From MESE01 sp036675035 (GTDB lineage: Bacteria > Pseudomonadota > Gammaproteobacteria > Burkholderiales > Burkholderiaceae_D): a stretch of DNA of 64,000 nucleotides. Shown here in pieces: positions 26,064 to 33,938 of this stretch. Numbering within the stretch: position 1 is the stretch's first letter; every line of letters begins with the position of its first letter. The notes under the pieces are model-generated. The model was not told the origin of the DNA. It worked only from the letters and a program-made list of their open reading frames with translations, and made no database searches. The stretch lies in assembly GCA_036675035.1 (NCBI GenBank), contig JAKFFO010000153.1:21006-85005 (forward strand). The letters are read 5' to 3'. Made by a program: the position numbers and the translations under genes.

Positions 26064-26222
26064 AGAGCAGTTTTAGTCTGACTGCGCCGCCCCTGCCGGC
26101 CGGATTGCGTGCGGCACTGCGTTGCACCTCCTTGCCATTGCCCCGCCATGTCGCGTCGGCACGCCTTGTTCCGCGCGCAATCCGTCTCGGCAACGTCTGG
26201 CCAGTCAGACTAAAACTGCTCT
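26064..26222. mobile_element. MITE-like element with perfect 21-base terminal inverted repeats
   Basis: The element is 159 bases long. Its ends are perfect inverted repeats: 26064-26084 (starting AGAGCAGTTTTAGTCTGACT) and 26202-26222. The interior is GC-rich and has no gene. A related, shorter and decayed copy is at 42086-42169. No target-site duplication is obvious. It fills much of the 508-base gene-free stretch 25905-26412. I infer a non-autonomous mobile element; no transposase is present in the window. Confidence 0.75.
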
Positions 26223-26412
26223 AGCGTCAAAATCGTGCAGAATGGAACTGGTACGATACTCGCTGGCCAGTAACCGAACGAGGCGTGTTGATACGGTACG
26301 AGCACAATTGCCACTTGCCACGGAATCGGCGTAAAACCGAAGAAATAGTCGAGACCCATGCCGCACCTTCAGTTGCAGCATGAATGACTACCGCCTTAAG
26401 GACGCGTTTAAC

Positions 26413-26712
26413 ATGAGACTTCTTCTCTCGATCCTGATTTTCATATGCAGCGCATGCACCACTCCGGCTGTACCGACTTCGATGCCGGACATGTCGTCGA
26501 AGCCCGCAATGCCGATAACGAGTTGCCCGGAGACCAGGCCGCAGATGTGCACCCGGGAATATCGGCCGGTATGCGCCAGCCGCGATACTGGAATCCGATG
26601 CGTCAAGGCACCGTGCCCTTCGACGGAATGGAAAATTTACGGAAACGCGTGCGACGCGTGCGCCGATACGAAAGTCAGTGGTTACCTCGCGGGCGCCTGT
26701 GCCGAACGGTAA
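26413..26712 (+). CDS. Lipoprotein with Kazal-like domain
   Basis: This 99-residue protein has a lipoprotein signal (LLLSILIFICSAC, Cys at residue 15) and a cysteine-rich domain with Kazal character: CTREYRPVCASRDTGIRC, KAPCPSTEWKIYGNACDACA and YLAGAC. The PVC(A)...YGNxCxA pattern is typical of Kazal serine-protease inhibitors. The domain should lie outside the cytoplasm and could inhibit host or environmental proteases, but that is inference. An AAGGA site (26398-26402) supports the start. Confidence 0.75.
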   Translation: MRLLLSILIFICSACTTPAVPTSMPDMSSKPAMPITSCPETRPQMCTREYRPVCASRDTGIRCVKAPCPSTEWKIYGNACDACADTKVSGYLAGACAER

Positions 26713-26897
26713 TGCGGCTTGCGGTATGGCTCGTCATCGAACGCTGGCACCAGGCTATACGTGCCAAACGGAAATTCAATGGAAATTCGCGACCGGTGCG
26801 GATATTGAACGCATCGATGGAATAAGCACCATGATTATGCCTGCCCGCACCTTCCAGGAGCATCGTCTTGTCCGATGTCGCACATCAAGGAAAACGA

Positions 26898-29123
26898 ATG
26901 CTGGGTAACGCCGAAGCGATACTGGAAAGCATTTCCGATGCATTTTTTTCGGTCAGCAGCGACTGGGAATTCATTTACATGAACAATCAGGCAGCTCGGA
27001 TTCTCGCGCGCGAATCCTCCAGCCTGGTCGGTAAAAACCTGTGGAAAGAATTTCCGCGGCTTGCCGGTACCGAATTCGAAAAAACATACCGCAAGGTGGC
27101 CGAACACCGTGCCGCTGCATCGATCACTTCCTATTATCCAGACCACGACCGATGGTACGAAGCTGATGTTTATCCGGCAGCGGATGGTATTTCGGTTTAC
27201 TTCCGGAATGTGACCGAACGGATTCAGGCCGAAGCGAAATTGCGCGACAGCGAAATGCGGTTTCGACTGCTGGCCGACGCCATTCCGCAGATCGTCTGGA
27301 TGACCGATGCCAATGGCCACATCGATTTTTTCAATCAGCAATGTCGCACGTATACCGGCATACTGTTCGAACCGGCCACCGCCGATGAAATTACCGCCCG
27401 GCTCGTGCATCCGGATGACCGCGCTTTCACCACCGAGGCGTGGAATGCGGCGCTTCGAGACGGCCGCACTTTCACAGTCGAGCATCGCCTGCTGTCTGCC
27501 TCCGGCGAATACCGCTGGTTCCTGGTGCGTGCGGAGCCGTACCGCGACCCGGACACCGGCAAAACGCTGCGCTGGTTCGGCACCTCGACCGATGTACATG
27601 ACCGGAAAATGGTCGATGCCGCCTTGCAGAAAAGCGAGTCGCGCTATCGCACCCTGTTCGAATCGATCGATGAAGGCTTTTGTATCATCCAGATGATTTT
27701 TGACGAGGATGGACATCCTTGCGATTATCGATTCTGCGAAGTAAATCCGATGTTCGAGCAGCAGACCGGCTTGCATCATGCGGTAGGAAAGACCATGCGT
27801 GAGTTGGCTCCGGCGCACGAAACGCATTGGTTCGAAATATATGGCAGGGTCGCGCTGACCGGTGAGCCGGTTCGATTTGAAAACGAGGCCAAGGCACTCG
27901 ATCGTTGGTACGATGTTTATGCCATTCGTGTCGATGAGCCCGCCACGCGCAGGGTTGCGGTTCTTTTTCGGGATATCACCAGTCGCCGCCGCATCGATGA
28001 AGAGTTGCGCCTGGCCGACCGCCGCAAGGATGAATTTCTCGCGATGCTGGCGCACGAACTTCGCAACCCGCTGGCGCCGATCAGTGCCGCCGCCGACCTG
28101 TTGCGCCTTGCACGGCTCGACGATACCCGCGTCAGGCAAACCAGCGAGATCATTACCCGTCAGGTGCGGCATATGACCAGCCTGGTGAATGACTTGCTCG
28201 ACGTTTCCCGCGTTACCCGCGGCCTGATCGCACTGGACAGGACCGCGCTGGACGCGAAACGGATCGTATCCGATGCCGTAGAGCAGGTTCGTCCGCTGAT
28301 CGAGACCCGGCGTCATCATTTGTCGGTACACATGCCGCCGGAGGCTACGTTTATTTCCGGTGATCAGAAACGCCTGGTCCAGGTGATTGCCAACCTGCTC
28401 AATAATGCCGCGCGATATACGCCGGAAGGCGGCAAGATTGTATTGAGAATGGAAGTTCGCGACGAGCATGTGATGCTTGCGGTAGCGGACAACGGTATCG
28501 GACTTGCGCCGGAATTGATCGACCATGTATTTAAACTCTTTGCACAGGCGGAACGCGACTCGGACCGAGCGCAAGGTGGCCTGGGCATCGGTCTGGCGCT
28601 CGTCAAGAGCCTGGTTGAATTGCACGACGGTAGCGTCACGGCCCGCAGTCCGGGCGTCGGAAGAGGTGCTGAATTCACCGTTTGCCTGCCGCGCATCGCC
28701 AAGCCGGCAATGCCGTCGATCATCAGGAATGACGTTCCGGTACGCAGCGCGTCAAAACGATTGCGGCTTCTGGTGGTCGATGACAATGCCGATGCGGCTC
28801 GCATGCTCGCGATGTTTCTCGAAGCCGCGGGACATGAGGTGAGCGTCGAGCACGATTCGAAAAAGTCGCTCGAACGAGCCCGCCATGAACGGCCCGATGT
28901 CTGCCTGTTGGATATCGGATTGCCGGACATTGACGGCAATGCGCTGGCGCGCCGCTTGCGCTCGCAACCGGAAACCGCCGAATCGGTATTGATCGCGGTC
29001 ACTGGATACGGGCAGGAACAGGACCGGAAAAACGCTGCATCCGCAGGATTTGATTATCATTTCGTAAAGCCGGTCGATACCTTGAAACTTGCCGCGCTTT
29101 TGGATGAACTCGGCAAATCCTAA
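26898..29123 (+). CDS. Three-PAS hybrid histidine kinase with receiver
   Basis: This is a soluble hybrid sensor kinase of about 741 residues. Three PAS domains follow one another: AILESISDAFFSVSSDWEFIYM at the start, LLADAIPQIVWMTDANGHIDF near residue 120, and SRYRTLFESIDEGFCIIQMI near residue 250. Then come HisKA with phospho-acceptor His386 (FLAMLAHELRNPLAPI), HATPase (LLNNAARYTPEGGKIV, VADNGIGLAPELIDHVF, QGGLGIGLALVKSLVELH) and a receiver domain with Asp672 (VCLLDIGLPDIDG). No membrane segment is present, so it senses a cytoplasmic cue. The start could also be TTG at 26868. No response regulator or partner gene is adjacent. Confidence 0.93.
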   Translation: MLGNAEAILESISDAFFSVSSDWEFIYMNNQAARILARESSSLVGKNLWKEFPRLAGTEFEKTYRKVAEHRAAASITSYYPDHDRWYEADVYPAADGISVYFRNVTERIQAEAKLRDSEMRFRLLADAIPQIVWMTDANGHIDFFNQQCRTYTGILFEPATADEITARLVHPDDRAFTTEAWNAALRDGRTFTVEHRLLSASGEYRWFLVRAEPYRDPDTGKTLRWFGTSTDVHDRKMVDAALQKSESRYRTLFESIDEGFCIIQMIFDEDGHPCDYRFCEVNPMFEQQTGLHHAVGKTMRELAPAHETHWFEIYGRVALTGEPVRFENEAKALDRWYDVYAIRVDEPATRRVAVLFRDITSRRRIDEELRLADRRKDEFLAMLAHELRNPLAPISAAADLLRLARLDDTRVRQTSEIITRQVRHMTSLVNDLLDVSRVTRGLIALDRTALDAKRIVSDAVEQVRPLIETRRHHLSVHMPPEATFISGDQKRLVQVIANLLNNAARYTPEGGKIVLRMEVRDEHVMLAVADNGIGLAPELIDHVFKLFAQAERDSDRAQGGLGIGLALVKSLVELHDGSVTARSPGVGRGAEFTVCLPRIAKPAMPSIIRNDVPVRSASKRLRLLVVDDNADAARMLAMFLEAAGHEVSVEHDSKKSLERARHERPDVCLLDIGLPDIDGNALARRLRSQPETAESVLIAVTGYGQEQDRKNAASAGFDYHFVKPVDTLKLAALLDELGKS

Positions 29124-29321
29124 ACTGCTCAAGGGCTTCGCACCTGGAAATGGTGAAAGTTGTAACAGAATGAATCTGGAAGAGCCGACGGGCTTTCCAC
29201 TCGGGCATACTGGCGTTGCCATGAGGATAGCTCAGGGGTTCTCCTGATGTGAGTGGGCGCTCAAGGCTGGAAGTGGGCTAAAATGCGTTTAGCGGACCGA
29301 ACCTTCCGGTGCCGACTCTGC

Positions 29322-29353
29322 AAGCCCCGCCCGAGAAATCGGATGCGGGGTTT
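29322..29353 (+). other. Hairpin with GAAA tetraloop in the SWIB leader
   Basis: AAGCCCCGC (29322-29330) pairs with GCGGGGTTT (29345-29353). The top continues as CCGA-GAAA-TCGG with a two-base bulge, giving a GNRA tetraloop. It ends 38 bases before the SWIB start codon. It may be an end-of-transcript signal for the kinase gene or a leader structure; a weak T-run (GTTTTTGG) follows. Confidence 0.4.
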
Positions 29354-29391
29354 CAAGTTTTTGGAATGATTGATTTTTTTTGGAGTATTTG

Positions 29392-29667
29392 ATGGCTACA
29401 GCAGAAAAGAAAGAACGCAAACCGAACGCTGGTTTCATGAAGCCGGTAACCCCGTCCGAAGCGCTGGCGAACATCGTTGGCGCAGAGCCGATGCCTCGCA
29501 CCGAAGTAACGAAAAAGGTATGGGAATACATCAAGAAACACGATTTGCAGGATGCGGCAAACCGCCGCATGATCAATGCAGATCCTAAACTGGAAGCCGT
29601 ATTCGATGGCAAGAAACAGGTGTCCATGTTTGAAATGACCAAACTGATTTCGAATCATCTGAAATAG
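29392..29667 (+). CDS. SWIB/MDM2-domain protein
   Basis: This 91-residue protein is essentially one SWIB domain with a basic N-terminus: MATAEKKERKPNAGFMKPVT, then LANIVGAEPMPRTEVTKKVWEYIKKHDLQD, NRRMINADPKLEAVFDGKKQVSMFEMTKLI. SWIB domains belong to chromatin remodellers in eukaryotes and occur in chlamydial and other bacterial proteins, where they may act in DNA or chromosome condensation. GGAG at 29381-29384 supports the start. The gene is monocistronic, behind a strong leader hairpin. Confidence 0.92.
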   Translation: MATAEKKERKPNAGFMKPVTPSEALANIVGAEPMPRTEVTKKVWEYIKKHDLQDAANRRMINADPKLEAVFDGKKQVSMFEMTKLISNHLK

Positions 29668-30000
29668 CCGTCAGTAGGATGCAACGCCTGCCCGGTATTC
29701 TGTGCATCGGAATAGTTCAAATTGCATGGCAGGCGTGATTCGGCAAGAAATCGCATCTGAGGGATACGCAAGGCCGTATCCTGCAGAATCGTTCCGTTGG
29801 CCGTGTGGTCTCGGCAATATTCTCGCACCGAGCAGACTCCGTTATTTGTTCCCGGCGGATGCCTGTGGTTATCCCGCCGTTGCTGCGCGCCTTCACACCC
29901 TCGTAACGCACGTGAAAAATTATTGTCGGTTTACCGGTATCCAGTACGCACATATCAATGATGGTCGCATGCTGAAACATGCGGCTGAAAAGGAGCAGGC
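29668..30000. other. Intergenic region without a clear gene
   Basis: This 333-base stretch contains only short or unlikely reading frames. An AAGGAG ribosome-binding site at its end belongs to the gene at 30001. No terminator with a T-run is obvious after the SWIB gene. Confidence 0.5.
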
Positions 30001-30219
30001 GTGACTGCTGTACGAATCGCCCGGAGAATTGGCAAGGCATTTCTGATTCTGACAATCGGCTTTTTATGTTCCGGCTGTGTCGCCATATCGGTGACCACCG
30101 GTATCGCCGGCGCCGGCATCGCGGTTGCATCCACTGCGGTTGGCGTGGGCGTTACGGTCGGGTCCGTTGCGGTAAGCGCAACAACGACGGTAGTGAAGGC
30201 AGCGGTTCCAGGCGACTGA
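30001..30219 (+). CDS. Small lipoprotein with Gly/Ala/Val-rich domain
   Basis: This 72-residue protein has a GTG start preceded by AAAAGGAG, a lipoprotein signal (LTIGFLCSGCVAI, Cys near residue 26) and a repetitive hydrophobic domain (TTGIAGAGIAVASTAVGVGV, GSVAVSATTTVVKA). Proteins of this kind are common in Betaproteobacteria and may interact with the outer membrane. The gene is followed about 120 bases later by an EamA transporter gene on the same strand. Confidence 0.75.
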   Translation: MTAVRIARRIGKAFLILTIGFLCSGCVAISVTTGIAGAGIAVASTAVGVGVTVGSVAVSATTTVVKAAVPGD

Positions 30220-30341
30220 CTTGCCACGTTTGCGGCGCGCCACGGAGCGACCTTCGTCGTTGCGGATATGATGCGCTCTTGGCGCCGAGTGCCGGATCCT
30301 TTACAGTTCTCGGCAGATAAAAATCAATCATACCCACCTTC

Positions 30342-31241
30342 ATGAATCCCGGATTGACCCCATCCACCGCTTTGCTGCTCACGATTCCGCCGCTTCTTTG
30401 GGCCGGCAATGCCGTGATCGGACGCATGGTGCACGAAATGGTGCCGCCGATGACATTGAATTTCCTGCGATGGGGGATTGCGCTGCTCATCCTGTTGCCG
30501 ATGGCGAGTTTCATTTTTCGTCGCGGCAGCGGCCTGTGGGCCGCGTGGCGACGTTTCGCATTGCTCGGATTGCTCGGAATCGGCCTCTATAACTCGCTTC
30601 AATACCTGGCCCTGCAGAGCTCCACACCGATCAACGTGACGCTGGTGGCGGCCAGCATGCCGGTCTGGATGCTGCTCATTGGATGGCTGTTCTTCGGTGC
30701 ACGAGTTGCGCGCAAGCAGGCGATTGGCGCGGTGCTGTCGATTGCCGGAGTTTTGCTAGTGCTGAGCCGCGGCGAGTGGCGTCAGCTGCTGGCGATGCGT
30801 CTGGTGCCGGGCGATGTTTTCATGATACTGGCGACCATCGCCTGGTCCTTTTACAGCTGGCTGTTGACACTCTCGAAGGACCCGGAAAATATCCGTGGCG
30901 ACTGGGCCGCATTTCTGCTGGCGCAGGTTGCATTCGGCCTGGTGTGGTCCGGTGCGTTCTCCGCCGGCGAATGGCTGATAACGGATGCGCACATAGCATG
31001 GAGCTGGCCGCTCGCCGCTGCGCTCCTGTATGTTGCAGTCGGACCGGCAATTATCGCGTTTCGTTGCTGGGGCGCCGGCGTGCAGCGAGCGGGGCCGAGC
31101 ATCGCGGGATTCTTCAGCAATCTGACGCCGCTTTTTGCAGCCATGCTGTCGTCGGCGTTTCTGGGTGAAATGCCGCATCTCTATCATGCCGCCGCGTTCG
31201 CACTGATTGTGGGCGGTATTGTCTTTTCGTCACGTCACTGA
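30342..31241 (+). CDS. EamA/DMT-family transporter
   Basis: This 299-residue protein has ten helices in two EamA repeats. Repeat one includes IPPLLWAGNAVIGRMVHEMV and TPINVTLVAASMPVWMLLIGWLF; repeat two includes AAALLYVAVGPAIIAFRCWGAG and LTPLFAAMLSSAFLGEMPHL. It probably exports or imports a small metabolite; the substrate is unknown. The start has no strong ribosome-binding site. It resembles 25029-25904 only at family level. Confidence 0.9.
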   Translation: MNPGLTPSTALLLTIPPLLWAGNAVIGRMVHEMVPPMTLNFLRWGIALLILLPMASFIFRRGSGLWAAWRRFALLGLLGIGLYNSLQYLALQSSTPINVTLVAASMPVWMLLIGWLFFGARVARKQAIGAVLSIAGVLLVLSRGEWRQLLAMRLVPGDVFMILATIAWSFYSWLLTLSKDPENIRGDWAAFLLAQVAFGLVWSGAFSAGEWLITDAHIAWSWPLAAALLYVAVGPAIIAFRCWGAGVQRAGPSIAGFFSNLTPLFAAMLSSAFLGEMPHLYHAAAFALIVGGIVFSSRH

Positions 31242-31407
31242 TCGAGAAGGGCGGCATGTGAATTGCAGCGCCGGCAGAAATTTTTCGCGGCGCTCAGTAC
31301 GGCGTGCCGGACTTTCAGACCTTGATGGAAAAGGATAGTATCGGTTTTCAGGACCGGTGCTGACGGCCGATTCGTGATGCATTTTTTACCACAAGGTTTA
31401 CCTGCAT

Positions 31408-32025
31408 ATGAATACATCAAGAAGCGAAGCCGAGATTCGCATGCAAAGGCGGGCGACGAGAAAGAGATTGCGCATGGGTTGGGTAATCGTATCGGCCTGC
31501 TGGGTGCTGCTGATGATGAATATGTCGTTTTCGGATCTGAAGTATTCGCTTGAATATCACCTGTATCGCGATCGCGTCGACGCGGCGTACCAGGCAGAGG
31601 TGGCCGCGTACGAGACGAAAAAACAGGAAGCGCAGGCACAGATCCGGTCGCTGCTTGAGGCCGCACGGCGGTATGAGCAGCTTCAGTTTCTGGCACTGAC
31701 TGCCAAGCGGAACGGACGTGCCGCGGGCCGGCAGCCGCAGTCCGAGTACCAGCGTACTCTGGATGAAATTGCCGTGCTTGAGACAACATACGGCAAGACC
31801 ACGCTCAGGAAATATCGCGTGGCCGACGACCAGGTGGAGCAGGCGCTGAATAGCGAATTGCAGCAGAACCTGATTGTGCCGCACCTCAGGCAGCCGCGGC
31901 TCACCGCCATCCTGTTTCACATGATAGCCTCGCCGCTCGTCCTGCTGTTTGCGCTCTGGATTTACTTGAAGGGATACCGACGCCTGGGCTGGGTGCGGCA
32001 GATGTTTGGCATGCGCGAGGCTTGA
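31408..32025 (+). CDS. Membrane protein with coiled-coil middle region
   Basis: This 205-residue protein has a membrane segment near residues 23-39 (MGWVIVSACWVLLMMNMS), a charged helical region (residues 50-160, with YETKKQEAQAQIRSLLEAARRYEQL) that looks like a coiled coil, and a second membrane segment near residues 170-190 (MIASPLVLLFALWIYLK). The middle is probably periplasmic. The C-terminus is basic. I do not recognise the family. Its 166-base upstream gap holds nothing else. Confidence 0.7.
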   Translation: MNTSRSEAEIRMQRRATRKRLRMGWVIVSACWVLLMMNMSFSDLKYSLEYHLYRDRVDAAYQAEVAAYETKKQEAQAQIRSLLEAARRYEQLQFLALTAKRNGRAAGRQPQSEYQRTLDEIAVLETTYGKTTLRKYRVADDQVEQALNSELQQNLIVPHLRQPRLTAILFHMIASPLVLLFALWIYLKGYRRLGWVRQMFGMREA

Positions 32026-32097
32026 GCGCAGCTGAATAGTCACTGGTTTGTTTTCCTCGCGCCGGGCACTGCGTTCGATTCGATTCGCGCACCCGTT

Positions 32098-32484
32098 CTA
32101 GTGCAGTTTCTCTGATCGCCTCTCGGGCCCATCGTATTGGCTCGATGACGGGTCCAGCCCCAGCTTGTCGACGATATCTATCCACGTTCTGCGCATGTTG
32201 AGCACTTCTTGAGGCGGCAGCTCGAAATTGATCCAGCCCAGGCCGCCATGGCGCACCGACAGGAGTGCAGCCTTTGTCATGTGATCGGTCCGGATGAAAT
32301 ACGCTGGATTGAATACGACGGTTTCTACCACTGGCGGCTTGTCCGGTATTTTGTCTGCCATTTGCGAGCGAATCCGCGCCAGTCGGGTAATCTGTTCATC
32401 CAGCTGCTGAGCGGTATAGGAAATCGATTCGTTTCCTATCGACAGGTCCACTGTGCCGTCGTCATTCAATTTCGGTGTAAGCAT
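32098..32484 (-). CDS. Hypothetical protein
   Basis: This 128-residue cytoplasmic protein starts MLTPKLNDDGTVDLSIGNES. Two halves are visible: a helical part (TAQQLDEQITRLARIRSQMA) and a second part with VVFNPAYFIRTDHMTKAALL and GGLGWINFELPPQEVLNM. It ends in a DGPERR-type acidic/basic tail. GGAAGGAA upstream supports the start at 32484. No family is recognised. Confidence 0.6.
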   Translation of the reverse strand: MLTPKLNDDGTVDLSIGNESISYTAQQLDEQITRLARIRSQMADKIPDKPPVVETVVFNPAYFIRTDHMTKAALLSVRHGGLGWINFELPPQEVLNMRRTWIDIVDKLGLDPSSSQYDGPERRSEKLH

Positions 32485-32808
32485 GATTGGTAATTCCTTC
32501 CGTATGGAACGCGTTGCATGCTGCGAAGAGCCGGGCGCATCGCATGCGGACTGATCCGGCTCAACGCGCAATATCGAGATTTTTAGGCCCGGACATTCCG
32601 GGACCGGCATCGGTGGGTATGCAAATGCACGGTGCGCGAATACAAACAACGTCTTAGTTTACGCTTCTATTCCGATTGATTCTGCGAGTCGGCAATGTTC
32701 TGTGCAATCGAGTAAAGGAACGCATCGAAATTTTTATATTTTTATCGAATCCTTGTAATTAAACAAACTCGCGAATTCTCCAATCGATACACTATGCTTA
32801 ATGATTAC

Positions 32809-32872
32809 GGAGAATAGCGCAGCGGGCGCAGGTCTTTCAGGCCGATCGGTTCGAACCCATTATTCTCCGCCA
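32809..32872 (+). ncRNA. Compact tRNA-like RNA or tRNA remnant
   Basis: The acceptor arms GGAGAAT (32809-32815) and ATTCTCC (32862-32868) pair perfectly and are followed by GCCA, an encoded CCA end with discriminator G. The A-box-like TAGCGCAGCGGG and B-box-like GGTTCGAACCC are present. The D stem GCGC/GCGC pairs, but the anticodon arm is short (GGTC-TTTCA-GGCC) and the T stem keeps only three of five pairs. With 64 bases it is about 12 bases shorter than a normal tRNA. It may be a decayed tRNA or a functional tRNA-like RNA. The TTC within the loop would be a glutamate anticodon if it is a tRNA. Confidence 0.5.
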
Positions 32873-32892
32873 GTTTGCCAGCCTCGCCACCG

Positions 32893-32917
32893 AAAGGTCG
32901 CGGGGCCTTTTTTATTT
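32893..32917 (+). terminator. Terminator of the tRNA-like RNA
   Basis: AAAGGTC (32893-32899) pairs with GGCCTTT (32904-32910) around loop GCGG, then TTTATTT. It lies 20 bases after the tRNA-like element, so that element is probably transcribed as a short unit. Confidence 0.7.
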
Positions 32918-33103
32918 CGCCATACGTTCGTTGAATAACCATCGTTCACACATTGCCATGCATCGCGGAAAGGTAAAGCGGCGGCAAGGAAAGTGAACCT
33001 TCTCCGAAGAATTGGCGTCTCAACAATTCAGGAAATACAAGGTTGACCCAGTTGCTGGAGATGCCGAGTTACCAAACGACCGGGATAATGCCAGGAGAAA
33101 AAA

Positions 33104-33667
33104 GTGCCGATCAAGCTCGCTATCATTACCGGGAGTACCCGGCCGGGTCGCAATGGTGAAGCCGTGGCGCTCTGGACTTACGAAATCGCAAGGCAACGCA
33201 ACGATGTCGACGTCGAACTCGTAGACATCCAGGATTTTGATCTGCCGCTTCTCGATGAACCGGTGCCGCCGTCGATGGGGCAGTACAGTAAACCGCACAC
33301 CAAAGTCTGGGCCGCGAAAATAGAGTCGTTCGATGCCTATGTTTTCGTGACGCCGGAATATAACCACGGTACCTCGGGAGCACTGAAGAACGCGATCGAC
33401 TATCTGTATCGTGAATGGAATAACAAGGCGGCGGGATTCGTCGGATACGGCAGCGCCGGTGGAGTACGCGCGGTAGAGCAGTTAAGGCTGGTAATGGGTG
33501 AATTGCAGGTTGCCGATGTGCGCGCCCAGGTCATGCTGTCGCTGTCTGCCGACTTTGAAAATTTCCGCACGTTCAAACCGGCTCAGCGCCACGAAGCCGT
33601 GGTCAACGATATGATCGATCAGGTGGTTGCGTGGGGCGGGGCGTTGCGGACCTTGCGCAATTCATGA
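33104..33667 (+). CDS. NADPH-dependent FMN reductase family protein
   Basis: This 187-residue flavodoxin-like protein carries the FMN phosphate loop GSTRPGRNG (residues 10-18) and PEYNHGTSGALKNAIDYL (residues 85-102), both typical of NAD(P)H-dependent FMN or quinone reductases (ChrR/YieF-like). It probably reduces quinones, azo compounds or metal ions. The GTG start is preceded by AGGAG at 33093-33097. It is monocistronic. Confidence 0.9.
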   Translation: MPIKLAIITGSTRPGRNGEAVALWTYEIARQRNDVDVELVDIQDFDLPLLDEPVPPSMGQYSKPHTKVWAAKIESFDAYVFVTPEYNHGTSGALKNAIDYLYREWNNKAAGFVGYGSAGGVRAVEQLRLVMGELQVADVRAQVMLSLSADFENFRTFKPAQRHEAVVNDMIDQVVAWGGALRTLRNS

Positions 33668-33938
33668 GCTCGGAGTGTTCCTGGCAGCCACGCCCGGTGC
33701 GGAGTTTGCCGCCGACCACGGGTGCTCATCTTCCGTCTGGGGACCCCAGACCCGGGGCCGGGCCGGCCGGATCATGTACCGTTGAAAAGAGGGCGTGCAA
33801 TCGCATCGCCGTATGCTTTCGGGCTTGCCTTCACCAGTCGCAATGCTGCGCAAGCATATGATTGAAACGATATGCTTCGGTCCGGGTTGACGTTACACTT
33901 CGCATATTCGAAAACTCCCGGCGTCACGCCTGCTTACA

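Larger units (their letters stand above)
32485..33103. other. Intergenic region carrying a tRNA-like RNA
   Basis: This 619-base region is AT-rich between 32690 and 32800 (TTTTTATATTTTTATC), then holds the tRNA-like element (32809-32872) and its terminator. The remainder up to the FMN reductase start at 33104 contains no clear gene; its final bases carry the AGGAG site for that gene. Confidence 0.55.

Noticed and set aside
26835..28625. Long minus-strand frame opposite the histidine kinase
   Set aside because: It is antisense to a complete, motif-rich kinase and has no recognisable domain.
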